A stretch of DNA of 64,000 nt from Rhodococcus qingshengii JCM 15477 (GTDB lineage Bacteria; Actinomycetota; Actinomycetes; Mycobacteriales; Mycobacteriaceae). Every line of letters begins with the position of its first letter. Within the stretch, counting starts at the first letter, position 1. The notes under the pieces were generated by a model. That model was given only the letters and a program-made list of their open reading frames with translations, was not told the DNA's origin and ran no database searches. The DNA is taken from positions 3,082,501 through 3,146,500 of the forward strand of contig NZ_CP096563.1 in NCBI RefSeq assembly GCF_023221595.1, given 5' to 3'. The position numbers and the translations under genes are program-made. Shown piece by piece: positions 34,564 to 45,066 of the stretch.

Positions 34564-35154
34564 ATGTCTGCTCCTACAAATCACGCTTTTGCGCCTGTGC
34601 ACGTGAAGTCCCCGTTGCACGTCGCTGTTCCGTCGGACGTCGATCTCGACGACGTGCTCGCGGACATTTCGACGGACGGCGTCTCCGCCCCCGCGGATGA
34701 TGTTGCGGGGCTGACCGCGGTGGTGACCGACGCTCGTGAACGTGGTGTCGACTTGAGCGTCGTAGTAGTCGACGCAAATCCGGGCCGGCCGTCCGATCTT
34801 CGAGACCTGGCCACGACGGTCGGCAAAACAGAAGGCGGAACGGTTCTCGTTCTGAGCCCTGACTGGATGGGTAGCTACAGCGATTCGATCAGTCGAGTGC
34901 AGCTCGAAACTGCACAGGACCGATCTTTCGGCGAAAGCGCAAGCGTGACCGCGGACCGCTTCTCGCACGAGATCGTGGCGCCAGGTCCGCCGTGGACGCT
35001 TTACACGGTCCTTGTCATCGCAGTGGTGGCGGTTATTGCCGGAATTACCTTTGCCGTCAAGTGGCGGCGAGAGCCAGAAAACGCGCAAACCAGACATATT
35101 GCCTCGACTTCGGAAACACCAGCACCATCCGACCACCGGGCCGATTCCGTCTGA
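34564..35154 (+). CDS. Single-pass membrane protein, Rv1476-like
   Basis: A 196-residue protein of unknown function, conserved upstream of ripA in Mycobacteriales. The N-terminal 135 residues are soluble and predicted to be alpha/beta (HVAVPSDVDLDDVLADI, SVVVVDANPGRPSDLRDLA, GGTVLVLSPDWMGSYSD). One hydrophobic helix follows at about 142-163 (WTLYTVLVIAVVAVIAGITFAV), then a charged tail. There is no signal peptide, so the N-terminal domain may be outside or the helix may act as a late anchor; the topology is uncertain. A hairpin terminator follows, so it is probably transcribed apart from ripA. Confidence 0.8.
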   Translation: MSAPTNHAFAPVHVKSPLHVAVPSDVDLDDVLADISTDGVSAPADDVAGLTAVVTDARERGVDLSVVVVDANPGRPSDLRDLATTVGKTEGGTVLVLSPDWMGSYSDSISRVQLETAQDRSFGESASVTADRFSHEIVAPGPPWTLYTVLVIAVVAVIAGITFAVKWRREPENAQTRHIASTSETPAPSDHRADSV

Positions 35155-35194
35155 CCTTGGTCCTTTTGCGAGATTTTCAGTAACTCGTCGAAAA

Positions 35195-35237
35195 CAGGTA
35201 CTCACTGCTGTTTGCGGTGAGTACCTGCCCTTTTTGG
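35195..35237 (+). terminator. Rho-independent terminator after the Rv1476-like gene
   Basis: A perfect 11-base stem CAGGTACTCAC / GTGAGTACCTG (35195-35205 and 35217-35227) with an 11-base loop, followed by CCCTTTTTGG. Confidence 0.85.
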
Positions 35238-35551
35238 TGCCTGCATGCCATTCGACCAGCTCAAATACCGTTTGTGTTATTTGTGGCTAAAGTTTCCAAA
35301 GAACGCTTGAGTGTCGTACGGTACAACTGGCACTTTTTGGGGAAGAAGTGTCGCAGACAGGCTGATGTTGTTCGACGCGTACTTGTCGGTTGCCTCGTTC
35401 TCGAGGTGTCGACGGTGGCGTTCGTACGGCACGTCCAGGTCGACGAGCAGCTCTCGGGCTGTGGGCGACCGGTGCTTGGTCTGCGCATTCCCTCCCCGCA
35501 CGGATCGGCGACCCAGCGGGCCGTGGCGTTACACGCGAGGGAGAGTTATTT
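35238..35551 (+). other. Long untranslated region before ripA
   Basis: About 314 bases between terminator and ripA GTG. No gene is convincing; a frame open from 35390 joins ripA in phase, but its arginine-rich composition and the good ribosome-binding site at 35537 argue for a start at 35552. Actinobacterial cell-wall hydrolase genes can carry c-di-AMP (ydaO) riboswitches, but I could not find that consensus here. Repeated CGTACGG strings (near 35318 and 35420) are the only visible motif. Confidence 0.4.
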
Positions 35552-37153
35552 GTGAGGCAAGTAACACGTGGCGGCGAGTCCCGTCGTGGTCCTTCCCGTA
35601 AATCGATGCGCCTGGCGCAACTGGTCATCGGATTCGGCGTCGTCGGATCCCTGATCGTCGGGACGCCGGCCATGTCCTCGGCCGTACCGCCACCGCCGCC
35701 GAATCCGAGTGACTCGGATATCGCCGCGGCAGATTCGCAGGTCTCGTCGAGCGTCGGCACCGTCAGCGCGCTCATCAATCAAGTCGCATCGGCAAACGAA
35801 CAGTTGTCGGCACTCGACAACGAAGTTGCGATCAAGCGTGAAGACGTCAACAAGACTCTCGTGGATCTGCAGAACGCTCGCGGCGCCGCAGACTCCGCAG
35901 CGCAGGCCGTCGGAGTCACGAAACAAGCTCTGAAGGACGCGTCGGCGCAGATCGAGGTCGCTCAGACGGACTTCGACAAGTACGCACGCTCGAGCTACGT
36001 CAAGGGCACCAATACTGCGTCGATCTCGTCGTTCCTCGACGCCAAGGGTCCTGGCGACGTTCTCGACCGCGCCCAGGTCCTCAAGCTTCTCGCCAATACG
36101 CAGAGTGCAGTGCTCGACGGTCTCCAGCGAGCACGTACCGAGCAGGCGAACAAGGATTCCGCGACCCGCCAGGCCAAGCAGCAGGCCGATGCCGCCGCCG
36201 AGGTCGCCGCGCAGCTGAAGGATCTGGCGGAGCAAGCGATTCAGATCGCGCGCAACGCTCTCGATCAGCAGGTAGCCAAGAAGGCCGCGATCGAAGCCGA
36301 GCGCAACTCTGCCCAGGCTCAGCTCGACGCCGCCCGCAACGCCGTCGCCGGCTTGCAGGGTCAACGCCAGGCATACGCGACCTGGGACGAACAGCGCCGC
36401 GCCGAGGAAGCTCATCAGAAGGCTCTCGAAGCCGCTGCCAAGGAAGCGGCCGCTCAGGCCGCCGCCCGTGCCGCTGCCGACCAGGCAGCCAAGGATCGAG
36501 CTGCCGCACTGGCAGCAGCCCAGCGTCCGCACACCGCGGTCGAAGACCCGACTCCGACCGTCATCCCGGACGACGACGACACCTGGACTGACGAAGAAAC
36601 AGGGACCGACGAGGAAACAGGCACGGACGAAGAGACCGGCACCGACGAGGAAACGGTCACGACGCCCAAGCCCACCACCCCGAAGCCGACGACGCCGAAA
36701 CCCACCACTCCGAAGCCTTCCGTCACCGGAAGCGCTGCAATCGAATCCGTCATCGACCGCGGAATGTCTCAGCTAGGCGTGCAGTATGCCTGGGGCGGCG
36801 GCGACGAGAACGGTCCGACGCGAGGCATCCGTGACGGCGGCGTCGCTGACAGTTACGGCGACTTCAACAAGGTCGGGTTCGACTGCTCCGGCTTGATGAT
36901 TTATGCCTTTGCCGGCATCGGGATCTCGCTGCCGCACTACACCGGCTATCAGTACACCGCAGGCACTCAGGTTCCGTCTTCGGAGATGAAGCGCGGCGAC
37001 ATGATCTTCTACGGCCCCAACGCCAGCCAACACGTGGCGCTCTACCTCGGTAACGGTCAGATGCTCGAGGCACCACAATCCGGTTCGAGTGTCATGGTCT
37101 CACCGGTTCGGTGGGGCGGAATGACGCCGTACGCCGTCCGACTGGTGTCCTGA
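35552..37153 (+). CDS. ripA: RipA-like secreted NlpC/P60 peptidoglycan endopeptidase
   Basis: Cleaves the D-Glu-mDAP stem bond of peptidoglycan during septum splitting. 533 residues from GTG 35552 (GAGGGAGAG site): a basic N-terminus and hydrophobic signal (about 19-45, cut near MSSA|VPPP), an alanine/glutamine-rich coiled coil (about 55-340), an acidic repeat linker of four TDEET units and four TPKPT units (bases about 36587-36722), then NlpC/P60 (about 395-533) with C445 in GFDCSGL, H494 in SQHVALYLG and the third polar residue near GNGQMLEAP. M. tuberculosis has ripA and ripB side by side; here there is one gene. ATG 35606 is an alternative start. Confidence 0.92.
   Translation: MRQVTRGGESRRGPSRKSMRLAQLVIGFGVVGSLIVGTPAMSSAVPPPPPNPSDSDIAAADSQVSSSVGTVSALINQVASANEQLSALDNEVAIKREDVNKTLVDLQNARGAADSAAQAVGVTKQALKDASAQIEVAQTDFDKYARSSYVKGTNTASISSFLDAKGPGDVLDRAQVLKLLANTQSAVLDGLQRARTEQANKDSATRQAKQQADAAAEVAAQLKDLAEQAIQIARNALDQQVAKKAAIEAERNSAQAQLDAARNAVAGLQGQRQAYATWDEQRRAEEAHQKALEAAAKEAAAQAAARAAADQAAKDRAAALAAAQRPHTAVEDPTPTVIPDDDDTWTDEETGTDEETGTDEETGTDEETVTTPKPTTPKPTTPKPTTPKPSVTGSAAIESVIDRGMSQLGVQYAWGGGDENGPTRGIRDGGVADSYGDFNKVGFDCSGLMIYAFAGIGISLPHYTGYQYTAGTQVPSSEMKRGDMIFYGPNASQHVALYLGNGQMLEAPQSGSSVMVSPVRWGGMTPYAVRLVS
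36587..36722 (+). repeat. In-frame tandem repeats encoding the RipA linker
   Basis: Four degenerate 18-base units encode (G)TDEET, followed by four 15-base units encoding TPKPT. Unit number in such linkers often varies between strains. Confidence 0.8.
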
Positions 37154-37247
37154 CCGTCAGAGGAAATGCCGCTGACACCCGCATTGTCAGGGAAGTATCA
37201 AGTTCCCGACGTGGTGTTACGGCATCGAGCGCAACTACCTGGAATAG

Positions 37248-37278
37248 TTGACGGGGAACACGTTACTGTCGGTACTTT
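37248..37278 (+). promoter_or_regulatory. Weak promoter candidate for the moxR operon
   Basis: TTGACG (37248) and TACTTT (37273) with a 19-base spacer, which is longer than ideal. It supports a moxR start at GTG 37304, because longer frames would begin before the transcript. Confidence 0.35.
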
Positions 37279-37303
37279 TCTAGGTGAAAGCGATGGATTC
37301 TTG

Positions 37304-38500
37304 GTGACCTCACGTGAAGATTCGGTCGAAACGGTCGACGTAAGCAAGGCGAGTGGAAGTGCGGACGGAGCAGCACCTTCCCTGGCAGCCGACGTTCAGA
37401 CCTTGGAACGAGCGATTTACGAGGTCAAGCGAGTCATCGTCGGGCAGGACCGGCTTGTCGAGCGCATTCTCGTCGGACTTCTCGCCAAGGGGCACGTCCT
37501 CCTCGAAGGCGTACCCGGTGTCGCCAAGACGCTGGCCGTCGAGACTTTCGCGAAGGTCGTCGGCGGTTCGTTCTCCCGCGTCCAGTTCACCCCGGACCTG
37601 GTGCCCACCGACCTGATCGGCACGCGCATCTACCGTCAGGGCCGCGAGGAGTTCGACACCGAACTCGGCCCCGTCGTCGCCAACTTCGTGTTGGCCGACG
37701 AGATCAACCGTGCCCCGGCCAAGGTGCAGTCCGCGCTCCTCGAGGTGATGGCAGAACGCCACGTCTCGATCGGTGGCAAGCGGTACCACATGCCCGATCC
37801 GTTCCTCGTGATGGCGACGCAGAACCCCATCGAGAACGAGGGCGTCTACCCGCTCCCCGAAGCGCAGCGCGACCGCTTCCTGTTCAAGATCCTCGTCGAT
37901 TACCCGACAGTGGAGGAAGAACGCGAAATCGTCTACCGGATGGGCGTGGCAGCGCCGGAGCCGCACCAGATCCTCGGTCCGGAGGAGTTGGTCAGGCTCC
38001 AACGCGTCGCCAGCAACGTCTTCGTTCACCACGCGCTCGTCGATTACGTTGTCCGGGTCATCGCCGCCACGCGTACGCCGCGTGAGGTCGGACTCGAGGA
38101 CGTCGCCGGCTGGATCGCGTACGGCGCCTCACCCCGCGCGACGCTCGGCATCATCGCCGCGTCGCGGGCCCTCGCTCTCGTCCGCGGGCGCGACTACGTA
38201 GTGCCGCAGGACGTCATCGAGGTGATCCCGGACGTGTTGCGTCACCGTCTCGTTCTTTCCTACGACGCCATGGCCGACGAGGTGACTCCCGACGCCGTCA
38301 TCGCCCGGGTGCTGCAGACCGTCGGACTGCCGCAGATCGCCGCGCGGCCGGTCCCCACCGTTCCCGGACCGCCCCAGCAGGGCGCACCACAAGCACCGCA
38401 GTTCAACGCACCGGGCACAGCTAACCCACAGGGCACAGCTAATCCGCAGGGCAACGGCGCGCCGATCGCGACCGCTGAGACGATGAGTCGCCCGCAGTGA
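37304..38500 (+). CDS. moxR1: MoxR-family AAA+ ATPase
   Basis: AAA+ chaperone-like ATPase that works with VWA and DUF58 proteins, probably in folding or activation of envelope or respiratory complexes; the precise client is not known. It has Walker A GVPGVAKT, Walker B FVLADEINRAP, sensor 1 ATQNP and an arginine-finger region EAQRDRFLF. The C-terminal 60 residues are a proline/glutamine-rich tail with a duplicated ANPQGT. GTG 37304 is preferred over the longer frame from 37166 because a promoter-like pair lies between them and the added N-terminus is unlike the family. The stop overlaps the DUF58 gene as GTGA. Confidence 0.88.
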   Translation: MTSREDSVETVDVSKASGSADGAAPSLAADVQTLERAIYEVKRVIVGQDRLVERILVGLLAKGHVLLEGVPGVAKTLAVETFAKVVGGSFSRVQFTPDLVPTDLIGTRIYRQGREEFDTELGPVVANFVLADEINRAPAKVQSALLEVMAERHVSIGGKRYHMPDPFLVMATQNPIENEGVYPLPEAQRDRFLFKILVDYPTVEEEREIVYRMGVAAPEPHQILGPEELVRLQRVASNVFVHHALVDYVVRVIAATRTPREVGLEDVAGWIAYGASPRATLGIIAASRALALVRGRDYVVPQDVIEVIPDVLRHRLVLSYDAMADEVTPDAVIARVLQTVGLPQIAARPVPTVPGPPQQGAPQAPQFNAPGTANPQGTANPQGNGAPIATAETMSRPQ

Positions 38501-39485
38501 CCGAAGGCCGCGACGGTGGCCAGGCGACACCCGCCGGATCCACCGGTTCTCCGCCGTCGTTCCGATCCGGCGAGCTCAGCGACCCCAAACTCACCGCTGC
38601 GCTGCGCACCCTCGAGCTGACGGTTCGCCGCCGCCTCGACGGTGTGCTGCACGGCGATCATCTCGGCCTGATTCCCGGTCCGGGTTCGGAGCCGGGAGAT
38701 GCCCGCGAGTACCAGCCGGGCGACGACGTGCGGCAGATGGACTGGTCCGTCACCGCACGGACGACGCACCCACACGTGCGTCAGTCGGTCGCAGATCGTG
38801 AGCTCGAGACGTGGCTCGTCATCGACTTGTCCGCAAGTCTCGACTTCGGGACCGCCGGATGCGAGAAGCGCGACCTGGTCGTCGCCGCAGCCGCGGCGAT
38901 CACTCACCTGACCAGTTCGGGCGGTAACCGCGTCGGTGCCATCATCTCGACCGGCGCACAGACAACTCGAATTCCGGCCCGCGGTGGGCGAATTCACGCA
39001 CAGGCGATGCTCCGCAAGATCGCGACGACTCCGCACGCGCCGGACGGGGTACGCGGTGATCTGGTCGGCGCGATCGAAGCGCTCAGACGCCCACAGCGTC
39101 GGCGCGGACTGGCGGTGGTCATCAGTGACTTCCTCGGACCGATCGACTGGGAACGCTCGCTGCGCGCCATTTCAGGACGGCACGACGTGCTCGGTGTCGA
39201 AGTGGTCGATCCGCGAGACCTCGAACTGCCCGACGTGGGCGACGTGGTGCTCCACGATCCCGAGTCCGGCCGGACCAGAGAATTCACCACGACGCCGCAA
39301 CTGCGCGCCGACTTCGCCAGAGTCGCCGCCGAGCACCGCGTCGAGGTCAGGCAAGCTCTACGTCGTTGCGGCGCACCGCTCATGTCCCTGCACACCGATC
39401 GGGACTGGATCGCCGACGTCGTGAGATTCATCTCGGCACGCCGACACAGTTATGGTGCCGGCGCCGGAACTGGGGGCGTTCGTTC

Positions 39486-39489
<4 letters not shown>
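38497..39489 (+). CDS. DUF58 protein (Rv1480-like) of the MoxR system
   Basis: 330 residues. The first 30 are low complexity. The DUF58 core includes [27 protein letters not shown] and a von Willebrand-like segment [12 protein letters not shown] that keeps the DxSxS shape of a metal site. It has no membrane segment. It overlaps moxR by four bases upstream and the VWA gene by four bases downstream, so the three are co-translated; partner function is inferred from this universal arrangement. Confidence 0.9.
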
Positions 39490-41286
<1,797 letters not shown>

Positions 41287-41340
41287 CCCGCTTTTCGTAC
41301 ACACACCTTTCTCGTACGTCTGAAATCAGGAGGACATCTC

Positions 41341-42138
41341 ATGGGCGGCTTGCTCGAGGGTAAGACCATTCTTGTCACCGGCATCATCACCGATTCGTCG
41401 ATCGCGTTCCACGTGGCCAAGGTCGCGCAGGAGCAGGGCGCGAAGGTACTGATCACCGGATTCGATCGTCTGCGCCTCATCGATCGCATCGCCCAGCGAC
41501 TGCCGCAGCCCGTGCCGCCGGCAATCTCGCTCAACGTCCAGAGCTCGGAGGATCTCGCCTCTCTCGCCGAGCGTGTGCGCGAGCTGGCTCCCGAGGGTAT
41601 CGACGGCGTCGTCCACTCGATCGGCTTCGCTCCCCGCTCCTGCCTGGGAAGCCCGTTCATGGACGCGCCGTGGGAAGACGTGGCGGTCGCACTCGAGGTG
41701 TCCGCCTACTCGTACAGCGCACTGGCCAAGGCCTTGCTGCCGGTGCTCAACGACAACGCGTCCATCGTCGGTATGGACTTCGATCCGGCGCGCGCGATGC
41801 CGTTCTACAACTGGATGGGTGTCTCCAAGGCGACCCTCGAGGCCGTCAATCGGTACGTGGCCAAAGAGGTCGGCGTCCGCGGCATCCGCTCGAACCTGGT
41901 GTCCTCCGGCCCGATCAAGACCTTGGCCGCCAAAGCCATTGCCGGTGACAGCACCGGTCCGGGCGCGGAGTTGGACAAGCTGAACACCGCATGGGACGGT
42001 GCTGCGCCCATCGGCTGGGACGTCGACGATCGCGAGCCGGTCGCCAAAACGGTCTGCACCGTTCTCTCGGATTGGTTGCCCGGCACGACCGCGTCGATCA
42101 TCTACGTCGACGGCGGCTTCCACGCGATGGTCGGCTAG
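41341..42138 (+). CDS. inhA: InhA, NADH-dependent enoyl-ACP reductase
   Basis: Last reductive step of FAS-II and the isoniazid target in mycobacteria. 265 residues with [11 protein letters not shown] at the NADH site. Active-site residues F147, Y156 and K163 correspond to F149, Y158 and K165 of M. tuberculosis InhA, and S93 (VHSIGF) to S94, whose change causes isoniazid resistance, so the wild-type serine is present. An AGGAGG site precedes ATG 41341. A TAGTAG-N8-CTACTA hairpin (42136-42155) begins at the stop codon. Confidence 0.97.
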   Translation: MGGLLEGKTILVTGIITDSSIAFHVAKVAQEQGAKVLITGFDRLRLIDRIAQRLPQPVPPAISLNVQSSEDLASLAERVRELAPEGIDGVVHSIGFAPRSCLGSPFMDAPWEDVAVALEVSAYSYSALAKALLPVLNDNASIVGMDFDPARAMPFYNWMGVSKATLEAVNRYVAKEVGVRGIRSNLVSSGPIKTLAAKAIAGDSTGPGAELDKLNTAWDGAAPIGWDVDDREPVAKTVCTVLSDWLPGTTASIIYVDGGFHAMVG

Positions 42139-42210
42139 TAGCACCCCTTCTACTACGCAGGTGAGTACCCGGGTGACTCCCGCCGAACGGCATCGCGCAA
42201 GATTGAACTC

Positions 42211-43275
42211 ATGACCGTAAGTATGGACATGCAGTTCGATGCTCTTCTCGTTTTGTCGTTCGGCGGTCCCGAAAAACCCGAAGACGTACGGCCGTTCCTC
42301 GAAAACGTCACGCGCGGTAGGGGAGTGCCACCGGAGCGGCTCGACGCTGTCGTCGAGCACTACATGCATTTCGGTGGAGTTTCGCCCATCAATGCGCTCA
42401 ACCGAGACCTGATCGAACGGGTCGAAGGTGAGCTGGCAGCAGCCGGCGTGGATTTGCCCGTGTACTTCGGCAACCGCAACTGGCACCCGATGGTCGAAGA
42501 CACCGTTGCCAAGATGCGCGAGGACGGTGTCCGCGACGCCGCCGTGTTCGCCACGTCGGCGTGGGGTGGTTACTCCGGATGTCGGCAGTACCACGAGGAC
42601 ATCGCCCGTGCCCGTGAGGCGGTCGGTGACGGCGCACCGACGCTGACAAAACTTCGCCAGTACTACGACCATCCGCTGGTCGTCGGCGCGTTCGCCGACG
42701 GTGTGCGCGCGGCCCGCGCAGAGTTGCCCGAAGCGACTCGCGATACTGCGCGCCTGGTGTTCACCGCACATTCGGTACCGAGTGCCGCAGACCGCAATGC
42801 AGGGCCGCCGGCAGCGGGCGGAAACCTCTACAGTCGACAGGTCGCCGAGGCCGCGAAGTTGGTTGCCGAGGCCGTCGGCGTCGAGGATTTCGATCTGGTG
42901 TGGCAGTCGCGATCAGGCCCGCCGCAGGTTCCGTGGCTGGACCCCGACATCTGTGATCACCTGGATACGTTGTCCGCCAAGGATGTTCGCGCCGTGATCG
43001 TGTGCCCCGTCGGTTTCGTCTCCGATCACCTCGAAGTGGTGTGGGACCTGGACACCGAGGCCAAGGACAAGGCAGCCGAACTCGGGATGGATTTCGTTCG
43101 GGCAGCAACGCCCGGCCGCGATCAGCGTTTCGCGCAGCTGGTGCCCACGCTCGTTCGGGAACTGGCCGAGGCCGAGCAGCCACTGCGACTGGGGGTCGAG
43201 CCGCTGCTCGGCTCGACCACCAACGGTCTCTCGTGTGCAGTCAATTGCTGCGCGGCCGTTCAGCGTCCCCGCTGA
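42211..43275 (+). CDS. hemH: Ferrochelatase (coproporphyrin type, HemH/CpfC)
   Basis: Inserts ferrous iron into coproporphyrin III in the actinobacterial haem pathway. 354 residues with the metal-site histidine in FTAHSVPSA, the acid in the [19 protein letters not shown] region and the N-terminal [19 protein letters not shown] motif. The C-terminal LSCAVNCCA and the YSGC cysteine fit the [2Fe-2S] cluster of actinobacterial ferrochelatases, with the ligand spacing somewhat different from that I recall for M. tuberculosis. Position after inhA matches Rv1485. Confidence 0.95.
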   Translation: MTVSMDMQFDALLVLSFGGPEKPEDVRPFLENVTRGRGVPPERLDAVVEHYMHFGGVSPINALNRDLIERVEGELAAAGVDLPVYFGNRNWHPMVEDTVAKMREDGVRDAAVFATSAWGGYSGCRQYHEDIARAREAVGDGAPTLTKLRQYYDHPLVVGAFADGVRAARAELPEATRDTARLVFTAHSVPSAADRNAGPPAAGGNLYSRQVAEAAKLVAEAVGVEDFDLVWQSRSGPPQVPWLDPDICDHLDTLSAKDVRAVIVCPVGFVSDHLEVVWDLDTEAKDKAAELGMDFVRAATPGRDQRFAQLVPTLVRELAEAEQPLRLGVEPLLGSTTNGLSCAVNCCAAVQRPR

Positions 43276-43286
43276 CGGTCCGACGC

Positions 43287-43895
43287 TCAGGTGTTCGGAT
43301 GCTTGAGCTTTCCGCAGGGCCCGGGAACGGTGGACGTGCTGCGCGAGGTGAGGAGCGTCTCGACGATCTGTCGATCCTCGGGGCTCAGTGACGGGTCGAT
43401 GTAGTTGAGTTCGGGCGCGCCCAGTTCGCGGACTCGCCCGGCGAGGGTCGCGACAAACGAGACGCGTTCTTCGTCGTCGTCGTTGACGTCGTGGATCTGC
43501 AGCACCGACACCGGAAACTTGCGCAGCGTCACAGGCAGGAAGCGGGCGCCGAGCACATGGTCGACGTTGAATCCCGCCCACTGCCCCTGGTTGGCCTCCA
43601 CGCATTCGGCGTCGGAGTGAATTGCGCTCTCGCCGATGTACTTACGTGCGGGCAGCATCTTCTTGGGGGCAAGTTCGGATGCGCCCTGCTGAAGGACGGG
43701 AAAGTCGCCGTCCGAGTACAACCAAGGCTGGTTGGCCATCTTGATCAACCGACCGGCGTCCAGATCCGGGAGATAGCGAGACTTGAGGAGAAACGCGACG
43801 CTGTCGACCGAGATGCCCAGCAGTTCTGCGGCCTTCTGTCGGCTCATCGCGAACGTCGGGGCATTCTTCGGGGCGATCTGGATCAAATTGACCAT
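43287..43895 (-). CDS. Hypothetical protein with excisionase-like HTH N-terminus
   Basis: 202 residues of unknown function. Residues about 17-50 (MSRQKAAELLGISVDSVAFLLKSRYLPDL) resemble the MerR/excisionase-type helix-turn-helix used for DNA binding. The remainder is a mixed alpha/beta domain (VLGARFLPVTLRKFPVSVLQIHDVND) I cannot place; one cysteine lies near the end. ATG 43895 has an AGGAG site. It faces hemH convergently. It could be a transcription factor or a domesticated mobile-element protein. Confidence 0.7.
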   Translation of the reverse strand: MVNLIQIAPKNAPTFAMSRQKAAELLGISVDSVAFLLKSRYLPDLDAGRLIKMANQPWLYSDGDFPVLQQGASELAPKKMLPARKYIGESAIHSDAECVEANQGQWAGFNVDHVLGARFLPVTLRKFPVSVLQIHDVNDDDEERVSFVATLAGRVRELGAPELNYIDPSLSPEDRQIVETLLTSRSTSTVPGPCGKLKHPNT

Positions 43896-44001
43896 GCGAA
43901 CTCCTGTAAGTGTTCAATTGTTGCGGGCTTGGTACAGCTGACATGACAATTCGCCGTTTATCAACCTCTAGCTGATTTCCGACTTGTAGATGAGTCGGTT
44001 G

Positions 44002-44385
44002 TCACCATCCGAGTTCACGCAACCGGGGATCTCCGATCCCGAAGTGGTGGCCGATTTCGTGGATCACTGTTCGGCGAACTTGCTCGATCACCTCGTCTTC
44101 GGTGCTGCAGATCGCACAGATGGCCCTGCGGTAGATCGTGATGCGGTCGGGAAGGACGCCGGCGTACGTGGTGGTTCTCTTGGTCAGTGGGATGCCCTGA
44201 TACAGCCCGAGTAGCCCCGGTCGTCCACCTTCGAGTTGAACGGTCACTGCGACATTGGCCATCTCCGCACCCAATTTCGGTGGCAGGCTGTCGAGCGCCC
44301 GCTTGACCATGTCCTCGAACTGGCTGTCGTCCACGTCGATCATCTGCCCATTGTGCGTGCGGGGGCGGAATCCGGGTGTGTCCAT
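44002..44385 (-). CDS. Zincin-like metallopeptidase family protein (PF06262-type)
   Basis: 127-residue minimal zinc-metallopeptidase-like protein with HEIGHHFGIGD (HExxHxxxxxD) near the C-terminus and the family's LLGLYQGIPLTKR and PDRITIYRRAI core. Substrate and activity are unknown for the family. ATG 44385 is used; ATG 44343 (MIDVDDSQFEDM), nearer the usual family start, is possible. It is divergent from the HTH gene, with 35 bases between. Confidence 0.85.
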   Translation of the reverse strand: MDTPGFRPRTHNGQMIDVDDSQFEDMVKRALDSLPPKLGAEMANVAVTVQLEGGRPGLLGLYQGIPLTKRTTTYAGVLPDRITIYRRAICAICSTEDEVIEQVRRTVIHEIGHHFGIGDPRLRELGW

Positions 44386-44408
44386 GTGGAAACAGTGCAG
44401 CTTACGGC

Positions 44409-44414
44409 TATGTT
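44409..44414 (+). promoter_or_regulatory. -10 hexamer of a leaderless HTH gene
   Basis: TATGTT lies six bases before GTG 44421, which would put the transcript start at the start codon. Confidence 0.5.
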
Positions 44415-44420
44415 CATTGC

Positions 44421-44912
44421 GTGGCCGAAGACCTCTATCACCGTTACGAATTCACATTCATCGTTCAGATGCTGACAGTCTCGCAAGAGCAGGCGATCGA
44501 AGAGAGCTTGGGCGGAAGGGTCGAGGACCGACGCGGGCTGCAGCTGCTGACGCTCACCTCGGAAGGTATGCGAGCGGCGACAACGGCTATCACCGTGGTG
44601 GACCAGTTGGTGGCTGCAGGCGTGCGTCCCCAGCGGACACATCCCGATCTGGTGTCACGTCAGGACATTGCCGACCGTGCGGGGGTGACGCGGCAAGCTG
44701 TCGGGCAGTGGGTGCGAGGGGTCCGGCAGGCGGCTACGCCTTTCCCGATTCCGTACAACTCGGTTGCCGGGGGGATCTGGTTCTGGGGCGACGTCCTGGA
44801 TTGGTTGCGCCGTCAGGGGTACAGCCAGGACACCGGTTTGCGCTACCCGACGCTGGATGAACATATTCGCATCGACCGCCATATCGCGATCAATCACAAG
44901 ACTGTGGGTTGA
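44421..44912 (+). CDS. Small HTH protein of unknown role
   Basis: 163 residues. The N-terminal part (VAEDLYHRYEFTFIVQMLTVSQEQAIEESLG) has no known family; residues about 78-105 (DLVSRQDIADRAGVTRQAVGQWVRG) form a clear helix-turn-helix. The C-terminus (WFWGDVLDWLRRQGYSQDTG) is a short alpha unit. GTG 44421 is favoured by the TATGTT hexamer and the absence of a Shine-Dalgarno. It is divergent from the zincin and may be its regulator, but that is inference. Confidence 0.75.
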   Translation: MAEDLYHRYEFTFIVQMLTVSQEQAIEESLGGRVEDRRGLQLLTLTSEGMRAATTAITVVDQLVAAGVRPQRTHPDLVSRQDIADRAGVTRQAVGQWVRGVRQAATPFPIPYNSVAGGIWFWGDVLDWLRRQGYSQDTGLRYPTLDEHIRIDRHIAINHKTVG

Positions 44913-44942
44913 TCGATCAAACGGTTTGCTTGAAAATAGCTA

Positions 44943-44971
44943 TTGAAACAAACCGACGGTAGGTATAAAGT
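44943..44971 (+). promoter_or_regulatory. Promoter candidate for the HypX-like gene
   Basis: TTGAAA (44943-44948) and TAAAGT (44966-44971) with a 17-base spacer. A CGGTTTG-N20-CAAACCG inverted repeat (44922-44928 and 44949-44955) overlaps the -35 element and could be an operator or a terminator of the upstream gene. Confidence 0.5.
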
Positions 44972-45066
44972 CCCTAAGTACCTCAATCAATCTATCGGTG
45001 CGTCGGTCCTGCTCTGGGGGGAGCCTGGTCTGCGCTGCAGATACCCGAGCATGCGAGCAGGAATTC

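Noticed and set aside
35238..35551. Possible c-di-AMP (ydaO) riboswitch before ripA
   Set aside because: Such switches precede some actinobacterial NlpC/P60 genes, but I could not recognise the conserved core here.
35390..35551. N-terminal extension of RipA
   Set aside because: The frame is open but arginine-rich, and the signal peptide and ribosome-binding site support a start at 35552.
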